64,000 bases of DNA from Pseudomonas cremoricolorata DSM 17059 = NBRC 16634 (GCF_000425745.1 NZ_AUEA01000002.1:186001-250000); one strand, 5' to 3'; positions 21,183-30,221 are shown, counted from the first letter of the stretch. The notes: generated by a model from the letters alone, not told the origin. A program made the numbers and translations.

Positions 21183-21324
21183 CAAAACTGTCATCTTGCC
21201 CTCAGCTGGCTGACAGCGCGGGCAGGTGACAATCCACCTGCGGCTCACTAAGCTGCGCCAGTTTCGCCGGCTTTCCCGCCCACCCGGGCCCTCGCCATTG
21301 CCCGCGCCCGGAGGCGCCCCGAGC

Positions 21325-21753
21325 ATGCTACGCAAACTCCTGTTGCCCCTGAGCCTGCTGGCCGTTACCGGCCTCGCCCATGCCGGCGACACCCTCGATG
21401 TGTACCGCGACCCCAACTGCGGCTGCTGCAAAAAATGGATCAGCCACCTGCGCGACAACGGTTTCACCGTCAACGACCACATCGAGCCGCAGATGAGCGC
21501 GGTCAAGCAGCGTCTGGGCGTGGCGCCGCGGCTCGGTTCGTGCCACACCGGGGTGATCGACGGCAAGTTCGTCGAAGGCCATGTACCTGCCGAGCAGATC
21601 CGCGCCCTAGCCGCCCGCGATGATCTCAAAGGCATTGCCGTGCCGGGCATGCCGGTCGGCTCGCCGGGCATGGAGATGGGTGAGCGCCAGGACGCCTACC
21701 AGGTGATCGGGCTGACCCACGACGGTCAGGACATCGTCGTCGCCCAGTATTGA
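21325..21753 (+). CDS. DUF411 periplasmic metal-binding protein
   Basis: A 142-residue exported protein. The signal peptide MLRKLLLPLSLLAVTGLAHA is followed by the DUF411 core YRDPNCGCCKKWISHLRDNG (about residue 27-46), with the Cys-x-Cys-Cys metal motif, and LGSCHTGVIDGKFVEGHVPA (about residue 73). The family is linked to copper and other metal handling in the periplasm, though its exact reaction is not established. I use the ATG at 21325, after GGAGG at 21310-21314, because a longer frame would hide the signal peptide. Its stop overlaps the next gene's start (TGATG at 21751-21755). Confidence 0.85.
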   Translation: MLRKLLLPLSLLAVTGLAHAGDTLDVYRDPNCGCCKKWISHLRDNGFTVNDHIEPQMSAVKQRLGVAPRLGSCHTGVIDGKFVEGHVPAEQIRALAARDDLKGIAVPGMPVGSPGMEMGERQDAYQVIGLTHDGQDIVVAQY

Positions 21754-22190
21754 TGCTCGGCTACACCGCGCTGTTCTTCAGTGCCCTGGTGGCCGCCACC
21801 TTGCTGCCAATGCAATCGGAAGCGGTGCTGGTGGCGCTGTTGCTGCGCGAACCCCAGGCCTGGCTAGGCCTGCTGCTGGTGGCAAGCGCAGGCAACGTGC
21901 TGGGCTCACTGATCAACTGGCTGTTGGGCCGCGGCATCGACCGCCTGCGCAACCGACGCTGGTTTCCGTTCAATGCCGCGCAATTGGCACGCGCCCAGCA
22001 GCGCTACCGCCGCTGGGGCACCTGGTCGCTGTTGTTGAGCTGGATGCCGATCATCGGCGACCCTCTGACCCTGATCGCCGGCCTGATGCGCGAACCGCTG
22101 TGGCGCTTCCTGTTGCTGGTGACCCTGGCCAAGGCCGGTCGCTATGCCGTGCTGGTGGCAGTCACCCTGGGGGGCTTGAGCGCGGCCTGA
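21753..22190 (+). CDS. YqaA-like (DedA/SNARE-associated) membrane protein
   Basis: A 145-residue inner-membrane protein of the YqaA branch of the DedA family. EAVLVALLLREPQAW, NVLGSLINWLLGRGIDRLR and SWMPIIGDPLTLIAGLMR match the family's re-entrant loops and GD-P-T box. About four hydrophobic segments are present. Relatives act in lipid translocation or membrane homeostasis; the role here is unknown. The ATG at 21753 overlaps the DUF411 stop, so the two genes probably share a transcript. Confidence 0.8.
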   Translation: MLGYTALFFSALVAATLLPMQSEAVLVALLLREPQAWLGLLLVASAGNVLGSLINWLLGRGIDRLRNRRWFPFNAAQLARAQQRYRRWGTWSLLLSWMPIIGDPLTLIAGLMREPLWRFLLLVTLAKAGRYAVLVAVTLGGLSAA

Positions 22191-22198
22191 GCAGCGCC

Positions 22199-23305
22199 TC
22201 AGGCAAAACGCTGAAGCTGCATCTCGCGCAGACGGCTCAGGGTGCGCTGGTAGGCGAAGGCCAGATAACCCTCGGTGTACAGCGCCTCGAGCGGCACCTC
22301 GGCCTGCACGTACAACGCCACGCGGCGGTCGTAGCATTCGTCGACCAGGGCGATGAAGCGCCGCACGCTGTCATCCCGGGGCGCCAGCGCCGGTAACTGG
22401 CGGTCGCCGGCCTCGACCCGACAGGCACCATCTTCGGTACCGCGGGCGATACGCCCGGCACGCTGCACGCCGCCGAGCTGCGGCACGCCCTCAAGCATCA
22501 GCACCTTGAAGCGATCGCACAGAGCCATGAATTCCAGCGCCGACAGCGGCTGTTCGCACAGCTCGGCGAAACTGCACCAGAGCACGTGAGCGCTGTGCCG
22601 CTTGGCCTGCAGCCGGCGCTGGCCCAGGTGCAGCGGCTCGCTGCTGGCGGCTGCGCCCTCGCTCAAGCGCTCGAACAGCGCAGCAAAAGCGCTGGGTTGC
22701 CGAGGGTCTGCAACCCAGTAGCGCTGACAGGCGACCCCGGGGTGCAGGCGATGATCCTGCTCGCCGGCCACCGCCACCACCTGCATATGGCGCTCGATGG
22801 CGCTGATCGCAGGCATGAAGCGCTCGCGGTTGAAGCCATCGGCGTAGAGCTGCTGCGGCGGCTGGTTGGAAGTGGCGACGATCACCACCCCTTCGGCGAA
22901 CAAGGCCTGGAACAGCCGGCCGAGAATGATCGCGTCACCGATGTCGCTGACGAACAGTTCATCGAAGCACAGCACGCGAATCTCCCCGGCCAACTGCCGG
23001 GCGAGCGCGCTGAGCGGGTCGGCCGTGCCACTGAGCTGGAACAAGCGCTGGTGAACCCAGGCCATGAAGTGATGGAAATGCTGGCGCCGCGCACTGACCT
23101 GCAAGCTGCGGTAGAACAGCTCCATTAGCCAGGTCTTGCCGCGGCCAACCGGACCCCACAGGTACACACCGTCAGTGACAGCGCCTTGATGCACCGCGGC
23201 AAAGCAGCGCTGCAGCACCTCGACAGCCCGCGCCTGAGCGGGGTCGGCGACGATCTGGCCGCTGCTCAGGGCCTGTTGGTAGCGGCAGGTCGGGTCAAGG
23301 GGCAT
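22199..23305 (-). CDS. zapE: Cell division protein ZapE-type AFG1-like ATPase (copy 1)
   Basis: A 368-residue P-loop ATPase. GPVGRGKTWLMELFYRSL is the Walker A region (about residue 51-68), VLCFDELFVSDIGDA the Walker B region, and ATSNQPPQQLYADGFNRERF the downstream sensor-like motif. The family includes ZapE of E. coli, a Z-ring associated ATPase, and mitochondrial AFG1. I chose the ATG at 23305 (MPLDPTCRYQQAL), since the frame upstream of it runs into the tRNA-Gln region. A second ATPase of the same family lies less than 1 kb away on the other strand. Which of the two is the orthologue of E. coli ZapE is not clear from the sequence. Confidence 0.85.
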   Translation of the reverse strand: MPLDPTCRYQQALSSGQIVADPAQARAVEVLQRCFAAVHQGAVTDGVYLWGPVGRGKTWLMELFYRSLQVSARRQHFHHFMAWVHQRLFQLSGTADPLSALARQLAGEIRVLCFDELFVSDIGDAIILGRLFQALFAEGVVIVATSNQPPQQLYADGFNRERFMPAISAIERHMQVVAVAGEQDHRLHPGVACQRYWVADPRQPSAFAALFERLSEGAAASSEPLHLGQRRLQAKRHSAHVLWCSFAELCEQPLSALEFMALCDRFKVLMLEGVPQLGGVQRAGRIARGTEDGACRVEAGDRQLPALAPRDDSVRRFIALVDECYDRRVALYVQAEVPLEALYTEGYLAFAYQRTLSRLREMQLQRFA

Positions 23306-23435
23306 TGCAGCGGTTCCGGCAAAAGCGCCTATCTTACGCCACGCCCGCGCCCTACGGACGGGGAAAACCCGGACGCAGGAAAACCCACCGCAGGCAAGCC
23401 CGGGTGAACATCGATTGCAAGAGATTGGAGAAGAA

Positions 23436-23510
23436 TGGCAGGGGCGGCTGGATTCGAACCAACGCATGGCAGGATCAAAACCTGCTGCCTTACCGCTTGG
23501 CGACGCCCCT
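23436..23510 (-). tRNA. tRNA-Gln (anticodon TTG)
   Basis: Read on the minus strand, the 75-nt sequence has a seven-pair acceptor stem AGGGGCG / CGCCCCT, a D-arm with AAGCGGTAAGGC, an anticodon stem GCAGG / CCTGC around TTTTGAT (anticodon TTG, Gln), and the T-loop GTTCGAATC. CCA is encoded at the 3' end (TGG at 23436-23438 on the plus strand). It stands alone; no second tRNA follows. Confidence 0.96.
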
Positions 23511-23520
23511 GTATCGGATT

Positions 23521-23541
23521 CGATAGCGGCATGCGCTATCG
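23521..23541. repeat. Short palindrome just upstream of tRNA-Gln
   Basis: CGATAGCG and CGCTATCG are perfect 8-bp arms around GCATG. The palindrome lies 11 nt beyond the tRNA 5' end. There is no T-run, so its function is unclear; it could be a cruciform or protein site near the tRNA promoter. The rest of 23542-23790 shows nothing I can name. Confidence 0.4.
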
Positions 23542-23790
23542 ACCAGATGCTTCCTGCTGAATGACAACGGGGATGTTGTCGAGGAATGCGCGGCACTTTA
23601 TCAACAAAGTATTCACCTGGGAACCCCGCACGCTAAAAATATTTCCAGAAAACAGCAAGTTACTGACGGGCCAGCGAACCGACCCAGGGCAGATGACCGT
23701 TCGTCGCTTTTATCCACCGCTTCGCTTAACAATGCTCGATTTGCCGATTCCAACGCCATGACTGCCCCAGTGCCCCATCAGGAGGATGCC

Positions 23791-24033
23791 ATGCCCGTCT
23801 CACATGACCTGTACCAGGATCTGCACTACCCTCGCGAAATCGTTCAGCAGCGGCGCAAGGTGGACCAACGGCTCGACAGCCTGATCGATGAGTACGTCGA
23901 CATCGACAATCAGGTGCTGGCCGCCGAATCGATTTCTGCAGGCAACTTCGTCGACGAAGATTTGCTCCACCTCAAGGAAAAGCGCCTGACGGTGAAGTAC
24001 CTGATCGAGCAGCAACTGGAACGCAAAGCCTGA
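23791..24033 (+). CDS. DUF465 (YdcH-like) small protein
   Basis: An 80-residue, highly charged, helical protein. DLHYPREIVQQRRKVDQRLD and LKEKRLTVKYLIEQQLERK fit the DUF465/YdcH family, which forms helical hairpins and has no established function. The ATG at 23791 follows a near-perfect AGGAGG ribosome-binding site at 23780-23785, favouring it over an in-frame ATG at 23758. It stands between tRNA-Gln and the second ZapE-like gene. Confidence 0.8.
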   Translation: MPVSHDLYQDLHYPREIVQQRRKVDQRLDSLIDEYVDIDNQVLAAESISAGNFVDEDLLHLKEKRLTVKYLIEQQLERKA

Positions 24034-24156
24034 GCTGGAGCTGCTCAGGTTTGCCAGGCACCGTGCAGTGATGTGCTGCTCGGATTGCCGTCGCATGTGG
24101 CAATTGGTCAGAATGCCCTCCGCGCCCGCCAAGTGGTCGCTGTCTTCGAGGAGCCC

Positions 24157-25221
24157 ATGCCCGTGTCTGAATGGATGCGTAACACGCTGAACCGCTTTGC
24201 CCAGCCAGCAAGTAGCGCTGATCCGAATCTACTGCAGTTCTTCAAGGCTCAGGCCGCGGCCCGCGCCTACACCCTGAGCACCGGCCAGCAGCAGGTGGTG
24301 CAGGCGATGGCTGAGCGTGTGGCCGAGCTGGATCGAGGCGCGCCACGGGGTTTGTATATCCATGGCGCGGTCGGGCGCGGCAAGAGCTGGCTGCTCGATG
24401 GGTTTTTCCAGGCGCTGGCCGAGCCGGCCAAGCGTCGCCTGCATTTTCATGACTTCTTCGCCCGCCTGCACCAAGGCATGTTTCGCCACCGCGAGCACGA
24501 CGACGCCCTCGCAGCGACCCTCGACGAGCTGATCGGCGACTGCCGCGTGCTGTGTTTCGATGAGTTCCACGTGCACGATATCGGCGATGCCATGTTGCTC
24601 AAACGGCTGTTCAGTGCCCTGTTCGAGCGCAGCATCCTGGTGCTCCTGACCTCCAACTACGCCCCCGCCCAACTGCTGCCCAACCCGCTGTACCACGAAC
24701 GCTTCCTGCCGGTCATCGAGCTGATCGGCGAACGCATGCAGGTGCTCGAACTCGATGGCGATACCGATTTTCGCAGCTTGCCGGCCAACCGAACGCACCA
24801 GCGTTTCACCCGCGGCCATTATCTTTATCCCGGCACCCCAGAGCAGCGCCAGCGCCTGGCCATACCGCAGCCCTCGCCGTGCACGCTGACGGTCAATCGC
24901 CGTGCGCTGCGGGCGCTCGCCTGTGAGCCTGGGCAGGTGATGTTCGCCTTCGATGACCTGTGCCAACAGCCCACGGCGGTGATCGACTACCTGGCCCTGG
25001 CCCGTGACTATCCACGCTGGATCATCGACGGCCTGATTGATCTGGGTGAATGCTCGCTGGCTGCCCAGCAGCGCTTCGTCAACCTGGTGGACGTGCTGTA
25101 TGACCAGGACATCGAGCTGCTGGTGATCGGCCGCAAGCCCCTGGCCGAGTCACTGCATGGGGGCCTGGCCGACCTGATGAGAACCCGCAGCCGCCTTGGC
25201 CAACTGCAACCGCTCGGCTGA
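24157..25221 (+). CDS. ZapE/AFG1-like ATPase (copy 2)
   Basis: A 354-residue paralogue of the ATPase at 22199-23305. Walker A is GAVGRGKSWLLDGFFQAL (about residue 69-86), Walker B VLCFDEFHVHDIGDA (about 134-148), and LLTSNYAPAQLLPNPLYHER matches the same position in copy 1. The C-terminal region (FVNLVDVLYDQDIELLVIG) is also shared. The ATG at 24157 follows GAGGAG and gives MPVSEWMRNTLNRFA; 24172 is an alternative. Both copies keep all P-loop residues, so both are probably active. Substrate or partner is unknown. Confidence 0.85.
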   Translation: MPVSEWMRNTLNRFAQPASSADPNLLQFFKAQAAARAYTLSTGQQQVVQAMAERVAELDRGAPRGLYIHGAVGRGKSWLLDGFFQALAEPAKRRLHFHDFFARLHQGMFRHREHDDALAATLDELIGDCRVLCFDEFHVHDIGDAMLLKRLFSALFERSILVLLTSNYAPAQLLPNPLYHERFLPVIELIGERMQVLELDGDTDFRSLPANRTHQRFTRGHYLYPGTPEQRQRLAIPQPSPCTLTVNRRALRALACEPGQVMFAFDDLCQQPTAVIDYLALARDYPRWIIDGLIDLGECSLAAQQRFVNLVDVLYDQDIELLVIGRKPLAESLHGGLADLMRTRSRLGQLQPLG

Positions 25222-25284
25222 CTCGCCGCGTTGGCGGTATCATCTGCCGGCACTTAGTGCAGTGGTTATTTCAAGCGAGCATGC

Positions 25285-26151
25285 ATGGACATCGATCAGG
25301 CCCGAACCTTTCTGGAAATCATCCGCTGCGGCAGCCTGGTGGCGGCAGCCGAGCGCTTGTGCGTGTCGCAGACCGCCATCAGCGCGCGGGTGCAACGCCT
25401 GGAGCGACAACTCGATTGCCGGCTGTTTCTGCGCGGGCCGGGCGGCGTCAGCCTGACCGCCGATGGCGAGGCGTTCGTCAGCTATGCCAATCAACTGGTG
25501 CAGACCTGGGAGGCGGCGCGCCGTGAGCTGCCCTTGCCGCGCCAACGCCAGCAACTGCTGCGGGTGGGCAGCGAGGTGAGCCTGGGCAACCCGCTACTGC
25601 TGGACTGGGTCAGTGCCCTGCACGACGCCCTGCCCAGTCACGGCATTCGCAGCGAGGTCGGTGAGGGTCAGGCCTTGCTGCGCAAGGTCGACATGGGCGT
25701 GCTCGAGGCGGCGCTGGTGTACCAGCCCGATTACGCTGCCGGGCTGCAGATCGAGCAGTTGCTGGAAGAAAAGCTGGTGCGCGTACGCCGAGTCGGCCAG
25801 CCTGAGCCGTATATCTACATCGACTGGGGCGAGGCGTTCCGGCGTCAGCATGACGCAGCCCTACCCGACTGCGCGCGCGCGGCGCTGTCGTTCAACCTCG
25901 GCCCGCTGGCCTTGCAGTTCATTCTCGAGCGCGGCGGCAGCGGCTACTTCCGCACCCGCGTGGTGCAGGCTTACCTGGACAGCGGTGTGCTGGAGCGGGT
26001 GCCGCAAGCGCCGGAATTCACCTACCCGACCTTCCTCGTGTACACGCGCAAAACTGCCGATGATGCGCTGCACAAGGCTTTGCAGGTCGTGCGCGAACTG
26101 GCCGCTGGCGGTACCAGCGACTGGTCACAGCGCTGGGACCCGTCGCTCTGA
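25285..26151 (+). CDS. LysR-family transcriptional regulator
   Basis: A 288-residue regulator. The winged helix-turn-helix fills about residues 1-60 (FLEIIRCGSLVAAAERLCVS, QTAISARVQRLERQLDCRLF), and the remainder is a LysR-type effector domain. The family usually controls a neighbouring divergent gene, but the neighbour upstream (zapE-like) runs in the same direction, so the target is not evident. Its 3' end overlaps the convergent HPP-family gene by 27 nt (26125-26151). Confidence 0.88.
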   Translation: MDIDQARTFLEIIRCGSLVAAAERLCVSQTAISARVQRLERQLDCRLFLRGPGGVSLTADGEAFVSYANQLVQTWEAARRELPLPRQRQQLLRVGSEVSLGNPLLLDWVSALHDALPSHGIRSEVGEGQALLRKVDMGVLEAALVYQPDYAAGLQIEQLLEEKLVRVRRVGQPEPYIYIDWGEAFRRQHDAALPDCARAALSFNLGPLALQFILERGGSGYFRTRVVQAYLDSGVLERVPQAPEFTYPTFLVYTRKTADDALHKALQVVRELAAGGTSDWSQRWDPSL

Positions 26152-27276
26152 GCGCTGCGGCTGGGCGCTGAGCAATTGCCGCTGCAAGCCGGCGATCAGA
26201 TCGGTCTGGGTGATGACCCCGACCACCGTATCGCCATCGAGCACCGGCAGGCAATGCAGGCCCTGCTCGCACAGCAGCGGCAGCAGCCGGTGCAACGGGT
26301 GTTCGCTGCCGACACTGATCACCCGCCGACTCATCACCTCGGCCATGCGCACTGGCGCGCGGCGAAACACCGAGCGCCAGGTCGGGCGTCCACGGGCCAT
26401 GGCCGGGGCGACCAGGTCACTGAGGCTGACGATGCCCACCAGCTTGCCGCCATCGAGGACCGGCAAGGTCTTCAGGCGATGCTCGGCGAGCAGCGCCCAG
26501 GCCTGTTCGAGAGTGGTTTCCGGGGTTGCGAACTGCACGTCGCGAGCCATCACCGCCGCTGCGGTAATGCCGCCCAGGCTGCGCTGCAAGGCGTGCTGTT
26601 CGGTGGCCTGGATGATCCGTTGCAGCTCATCGCGGCCAACGTCGACGAATTCTCCCAGCTCCAGCAGCGCCTGGTCGAGGTCGTCGGCATTGACGCCGAC
26701 GCGCTGGCTGGGCAGTGGATCGCGGGTGTGATGCACATCCTTGGCCACCACCGCAGCCTTGGGATAGGCCACACCGGTCAGGCGGTTATAGGCAATCGCC
26801 ACGGCCAGCAGCACCACGACGTTGAGCAACACAGGTTCGAGCAAGTGATCGCCCAGCGCAACCAGACCAGGGTCGGCCAGCACTGCAGTGACCGCCATGG
26901 CGCCACCAGGTGGGTGCAGGCAGCGCAGCACACACATCAGTACCAGCGAGGCGGCCAGCGCTGCGGCGGCGACCCACAAAGTGCCGCCCAGGGAATGGCG
27001 CAGCGCCAGGCCGACCAGGCACGCCACGACGTAACTGCCCAGCACCGGCCACGGTTGCGCCAATGGCCCTGAATGCACGGCGAAGACCAGCACCGCCGTT
27101 GCCGCCAACGGGCCGAGCAGGTGCAGGGCGATCCCCGCGCCGAAGGCCAGGCTACACAGGTAACCGGAGAGGAACAGCCCGGCCAGCGCACCGATACCGG
27201 CGCGTAGCCACTGCTGCGGGGGAAGGGCCAAAGGCGGCGCAAACAGGCGTTGCAGACGACGTGGGGTGGAAGGCAT
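26125..27276 (-). CDS. HPP family membrane protein with two CBS domains
   Basis: A 383-residue protein. The N-terminal half has about four to five transmembrane segments and the family box CLHPPGGAMAVTAVLADPG (about residue 120-138). The C-terminal part has two CBS domains, with MARDVQFATPETTLEQAW to LPVLDGGKLVGIVSLSDL at about 244-290 and [20 protein letters not shown] to LPVLDGDTVVGVITQTDL at about 313-362. HPP proteins have been tied to nitrite or other ion transport in some organisms, and CBS pairs bind adenine nucleotides; the substrate here is unknown. It overlaps the convergent LysR gene by 27 nt. Confidence 0.85.
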   Translation of the reverse strand: MPSTPRRLQRLFAPPLALPPQQWLRAGIGALAGLFLSGYLCSLAFGAGIALHLLGPLAATAVLVFAVHSGPLAQPWPVLGSYVVACLVGLALRHSLGGTLWVAAAALAASLVLMCVLRCLHPPGGAMAVTAVLADPGLVALGDHLLEPVLLNVVVLLAVAIAYNRLTGVAYPKAAVVAKDVHHTRDPLPSQRVGVNADDLDQALLELGEFVDVGRDELQRIIQATEQHALQRSLGGITAAAVMARDVQFATPETTLEQAWALLAEHRLKTLPVLDGGKLVGIVSLSDLVAPAMARGRPTWRSVFRRAPVRMAEVMSRRVISVGSEHPLHRLLPLLCEQGLHCLPVLDGDTVVGVITQTDLIAGLQRQLLSAQPQRSERRVPAL

Positions 27277-27404
27277 GGGGCGTTGGGGTCTTCACAGTTG
27301 GGCGGACGTGCTGGTCGCGATTGTCCACAACTGCACAGGATCCGGCCAATTCAAAAAACGGCGCGCTCGCTGCAGTTTTTTTGCAGCCTCGCTGACCGCC
27401 TGGG

Positions 27405-28724
27405 TCAACGCGCCTTGCGCGGCAGCTCGAGACTGACCCGCAGCCCACCCAGAGGGCTTTGGCGCAGCTCGATGCGCCCACCCCAGGCGTCGACGATATC
27501 GCGCACGATGCCCAGGCCCAGGCCATGCCCGGCCACCTGCTCATCGAGCCGCGAACCACGGGTGAGAACGTGCTCGCGAGCGTCCTGGGGAATGCCCGGG
27601 CCGTCGTCGTCGACCCACAGCTGGTACGCCTCGGGCTGTTCGGCAATGCCCAGGCGCACCTCGCTGTCGGCCCATTTGCAGGCGTTGTCCAGCAGGTTGC
27701 CGAGCAGCTCGAGCAAGTCTTCGCGATCCCAGGGCAGCAGCAGGCCGCCCGGCATGTCGCGCGCCAGCAGCAGGCCTTCGCCGTGAATCAAGCCCAGGGT
27801 CGAGAGCAGCCCAGGCAGTTCGGCATCGCAGTCGAACTGCGCACCCGGCAAGGCATCCCCGGCCAGGCGCGCACGGTTCAGCTCGCGCGCCAGGCGCTGC
27901 TGGATCTGCTCGAGCTGTTCGTGCAGTTGCGCGCTGAGCTGCGGCAACTGGCGCAGCTGTGGGCTGCTGGCCAGGCTCACCAGCACGGCCAACGGGGTTT
28001 TCAGTGCGTGGCCAAGATTGCCCAGCGCGTTGCGCGAGCGGCGCAGGCTGTCTTCGGTATGGGCGAGCAAGTGGTTGATCTGCGCCACCAACGGCTCCAG
28101 CTCAACCGGCACCTGGGTATCGAGCTGTGAGCGCTGGCCCTGCTGCAACTGGGCAATCTGTTGGCGCGCGCGCTCGAGTGGGCGCAACGAGCGGGTCACG
28201 GTAATGCGCTGCAGCACCAGAATCACTAGCAGCGCCACCCCAGCCAAACCCAGGCCAATCTGCTGCATGCGCCGGAAGCCATCGCGCACCGGCGAATAGT
28301 CCTGCGCCACGCTGATGGAAATGTTTTGCCCAAGACGCCGGTAGTCGGCGCGAAACACCAGCAACTGCTGCCCATCGGGCCCAAGGTCTGCGCTCTTTTC
28401 AAGGCCGGCACTGGTAGGCTGTGGCATGTCTAGGTCCCACAGCGAGCGTGAGCGCCAGGTGCCTTGAGGGAAGTCGATGCGAAAGTAGTAGCCGGAAAAC
28501 GGCCGGTGATAGGCCGCCGAGATGCGCCGCTCGTCAAGCTGCATACCGCCCTCACCACGCACCAGCGCGGCCAACAGGTTCTCGCTTTCCTTGCGCAGCC
28601 CGGCTTGCAGGTAGCGCTGCAAGCCGGCTTCGAACAGCCACAGCGTCGACTGCGCAAGCACCAGCCCGACGACCATCAGCACCGCCACCAGGCCCAGGCT
28701 CAGACGCCCCTGAATCGACTTCAA
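27405..28724 (-). CDS. Sensor histidine kinase of a PepSY-linked two-component system (BqsS/CarS-like)
   Basis: A 439-residue membrane kinase. It has a first transmembrane helix at about residues 8-28, a periplasmic loop at about 29-165, and a second helix ([18 protein letters not shown]). The HisKA box has the phosphorylated His in [12 protein letters not shown] (about 239), and the HATPase domain has [23 protein letters not shown] and [13 protein letters not shown]. The start is TTG, overlapping the response-regulator stop. The operon layout resembles Pseudomonas BqsPQRS, which answers Fe(II). However, I do not see the RExxE iron motif in the periplasmic loop (only RKESE), so the signal remains open. 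Confidence 0.85.
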   Translation of the reverse strand: MKSIQGRLSLGLVAVLMVVGLVLAQSTLWLFEAGLQRYLQAGLRKESENLLAALVRGEGGMQLDERRISAAYHRPFSGYYFRIDFPQGTWRSRSLWDLDMPQPTSAGLEKSADLGPDGQQLLVFRADYRRLGQNISISVAQDYSPVRDGFRRMQQIGLGLAGVALLVILVLQRITVTRSLRPLERARQQIAQLQQGQRSQLDTQVPVELEPLVAQINHLLAHTEDSLRRSRNALGNLGHALKTPLAVLVSLASSPQLRQLPQLSAQLHEQLEQIQQRLARELNRARLAGDALPGAQFDCDAELPGLLSTLGLIHGEGLLLARDMPGGLLLPWDREDLLELLGNLLDNACKWADSEVRLGIAEQPEAYQLWVDDDGPGIPQDAREHVLTRGSRLDEQVAGHGLGLGIVRDIVDAWGGRIELRQSPLGGLRVSLELPRKAR

Positions 28725-29389
28725 GCAGCGCTCCCGGCATACAGGTAACCCTGCCCGCGACGGGTTTCGATGACGCTGCGGCCCAGTTTGCGGCGCAGGT
28801 GGTTGACGTGCACTTCGAGCACGTTGGAATCACGCTCGGTTTCGCCATCGTACAGATGCTCGGCGAGGTGACTCTTGGACAGAATCTGCCTGGGATGCAG
28901 CATGAAATAGCGCAACAGGCGAAACTCGGCGGCAGTCAGCTGAATGTCGTCGCCATCGCGAGTCACGCACTGACGGCCCTCATCCAAGTGCAGCCCCGCC
29001 GCTTCCAGACGCGGCTGATTGGCCAGGCCACGGGCGCGGCGCAGCAGCGACTGCAGGCGCAGTTGCAGTTCTTCGGGGTGAAACGGCTTGCTCAGGTAAT
29101 CGTCGGCACCGGCCTTGAGGCCTTCGATACGCTCGGCCCATGAGCCGCGCGCGGTCAGAATCAGCACCGGGGTCGCCAAAGCGCCAGCACGCCACTGTGC
29201 CAGCACCTCCAGGCCCGGCAACCCGGGCAGGCCCAGGTCGAGAATGATCAGATCGTAAGGTTCGCTCTGCCCCTGATAGACCGCGTCGCGGCCATCGGCC
29301 AGCCAGTCGACGGCATAGCCCTGGCGCTGCAACGCGGCGGTCAGTTCATCGGCCAGCGGAACGTTGTCTTCGACAAGCAACAGGCGCAT
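28721..29389 (-). CDS. OmpR/PhoB-family response regulator (BqsR/CarR-like)
   Basis: A 222-residue regulator. The receiver domain (about 1-115) shows the acidic pair VEDN, the phospho-acceptor Asp in [13 protein letters not shown] (about 51) and the Lys in [11 protein letters not shown]. The winged-helix DNA-binding domain (about 125-218) contains [16 protein letters not shown] and [16 protein letters not shown]. The ATG follows directly on the PepSY gene stop. A direct repeat at 30069-30084, upstream of the operon, nearly matches the published BqsR box (TTAAG-N6-TTAAG), suggesting autoregulation and BqsR-like specificity. Confidence 0.88.
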   Translation of the reverse strand: MRLLLVEDNVPLADELTAALQRQGYAVDWLADGRDAVYQGQSEPYDLIILDLGLPGLPGLEVLAQWRAGALATPVLILTARGSWAERIEGLKAGADDYLSKPFHPEELQLRLQSLLRRARGLANQPRLEAAGLHLDEGRQCVTRDGDDIQLTAAEFRLLRYFMLHPRQILSKSHLAEHLYDGETERDSNVLEVHVNHLRRKLGRSVIETRRGQGYLYAGSAA

Positions 29390-29704
29390 TCAGTCATCTT
29401 CCTCGTCTTTGAGCAGCACACCAGTCGCGGCATCAAACTTGATTTCACGCACCACGCCTTCGGGCGTGAGGATTTCCACTTCGTACTCGTAGCGGTCATC
29501 TTCCTGCTCGAGTTCAGCTTCAAGCAGACGAGCCCCGGGGTGTCGCCCCAGGGCTGCTTCGAGCAGTTGCTCAAGGGGCATGATGGTGCCCCGATGCCGC
29601 AGTTCGAGCGCTTCGTCCTGGTCCAGGTCGCGAGCGGTCGCCAGCGCACTGACGACCAGCAGCGACACCGCCAGGTAGCGTGCGGGCCGGGCCAGGGTGC
29701 GCAT
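29390..29704 (-). CDS. PepSY-domain periplasmic protein
   Basis: A 104-residue exported protein. The signal peptide MRTLARPARYLAVSLLVVS ends near SALATA, followed by a PepSY-like unit (LLEAALGRHPGARLLEAELE, YEYEVEILTPEGVVREIKFD, GVLLKDEEDD). It is rich in Asp/Glu. It overlaps the stop of the upstream PepSY gene by one base (TGATG) and abuts the response-regulator ATG. It may bind cations or modulate the adjacent kinase; this is inference from charge and position. The two PepSY proteins are related but clearly diverged. Confidence 0.8.
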   Translation of the reverse strand: MRTLARPARYLAVSLLVVSALATARDLDQDEALELRHRGTIMPLEQLLEAALGRHPGARLLEAELEQEDDRYEYEVEILTPEGVVREIKFDAATGVLLKDEEDD

Positions 29705-30012
29705 CAGCGGTCCTGTTCGTCCTTCAGCACTTCACCGGTCTTGGCGTCGAGGGCCACGTCCCATTCCACGTTGTTGCCATCGCGCAGCTCGACTTTGTAG
29801 ATGTAGCGGCCGTATTCGTCTTCCAGTTCGCTGTCGGTGACGGTGGAACCCGGATGCTTGGCGATGGCGGCGTTCTTCAGCTCATCGAGCGACTTGATGG
29901 TCTTGTTGTTTACCAGTTTCACCACTTCGTCGGGCTGTACGTCCTTGGCGAAGGCGGCGGCGCTGCCGAAGGTCAGGGCGGCGGCGGTGAACAGGGCAGT
30001 CAAAGTTTTCAT
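29704..30012 (-). CDS. PepSY-domain periplasmic protein, first gene of the two-component operon
   Basis: A 102-residue exported protein. The signal peptide MKTLTALFTAAALTFGSAAA ends near AFA. The PepSY unit spans LKNAAIAKHPGSTVTDSELE, YGRYIYKVELRDGNNVEWDV and GEVLKDEQDR. As leader of the operon PepSY-PepSY-regulator-kinase it is likely the most strongly induced product when the system responds. GGAGAACACC precedes the ATG. The promoter-side repeat at 30069-30084 lies 57 nt upstream. Confidence 0.82.
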   Translation of the reverse strand: MKTLTALFTAAALTFGSAAAFAKDVQPDEVVKLVNNKTIKSLDELKNAAIAKHPGSTVTDSELEDEYGRYIYKVELRDGNNVEWDVALDAKTGEVLKDEQDR

Positions 30013-30068
30013 AAGGTGTTCTCCAATGGGTCACGAGTGGTCTACGCAAACAACATTAGCGCCGCGGC

Positions 30069-30084
30069 CTTAACTGAAACTGAA
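30069..30084 (-). promoter_or_regulatory. BqsR-like direct-repeat operator upstream of the PepSY operon
   Basis: On the minus strand the site reads TTCAG-TTTCAG-TTAAG, five-base half sites with six-base spacing. The published Pseudomonas BqsR box is TTAAG-N6-TTAAG, so one base differs. Ten bases further on the same strand is TAATGT, a possible -10 element, the usual geometry for OmpR-family activated promoters. Confidence 0.5.
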
Positions 30085-30221
30085 AAGGTGGCCGCATGAT
30101 ACCGCAGCACCGGCCACGGTCACGCCTGCGCTTTGACCGCCCACAGCGCCCAACGGCTGCAACCGCGAAAGCAAACATGCTGTAGACTGCCGCCCGGCAT
30201 CGTTTTCAAGAGTGTTTACGC

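Noticed and set aside
23436..23541. tRNA-Gln as attachment site of an integrated element
   Set aside because: No integrase gene, no second copy of the tRNA 3' end and no change in gene character on either side within the window. The phage relic lies 7 kb away.
30120..30221. preQ1 riboswitch upstream of queD
   Set aside because: No small pseudoknot-type pattern or A-rich tail next to the start was seen; the region has only weak promoter-like bases.
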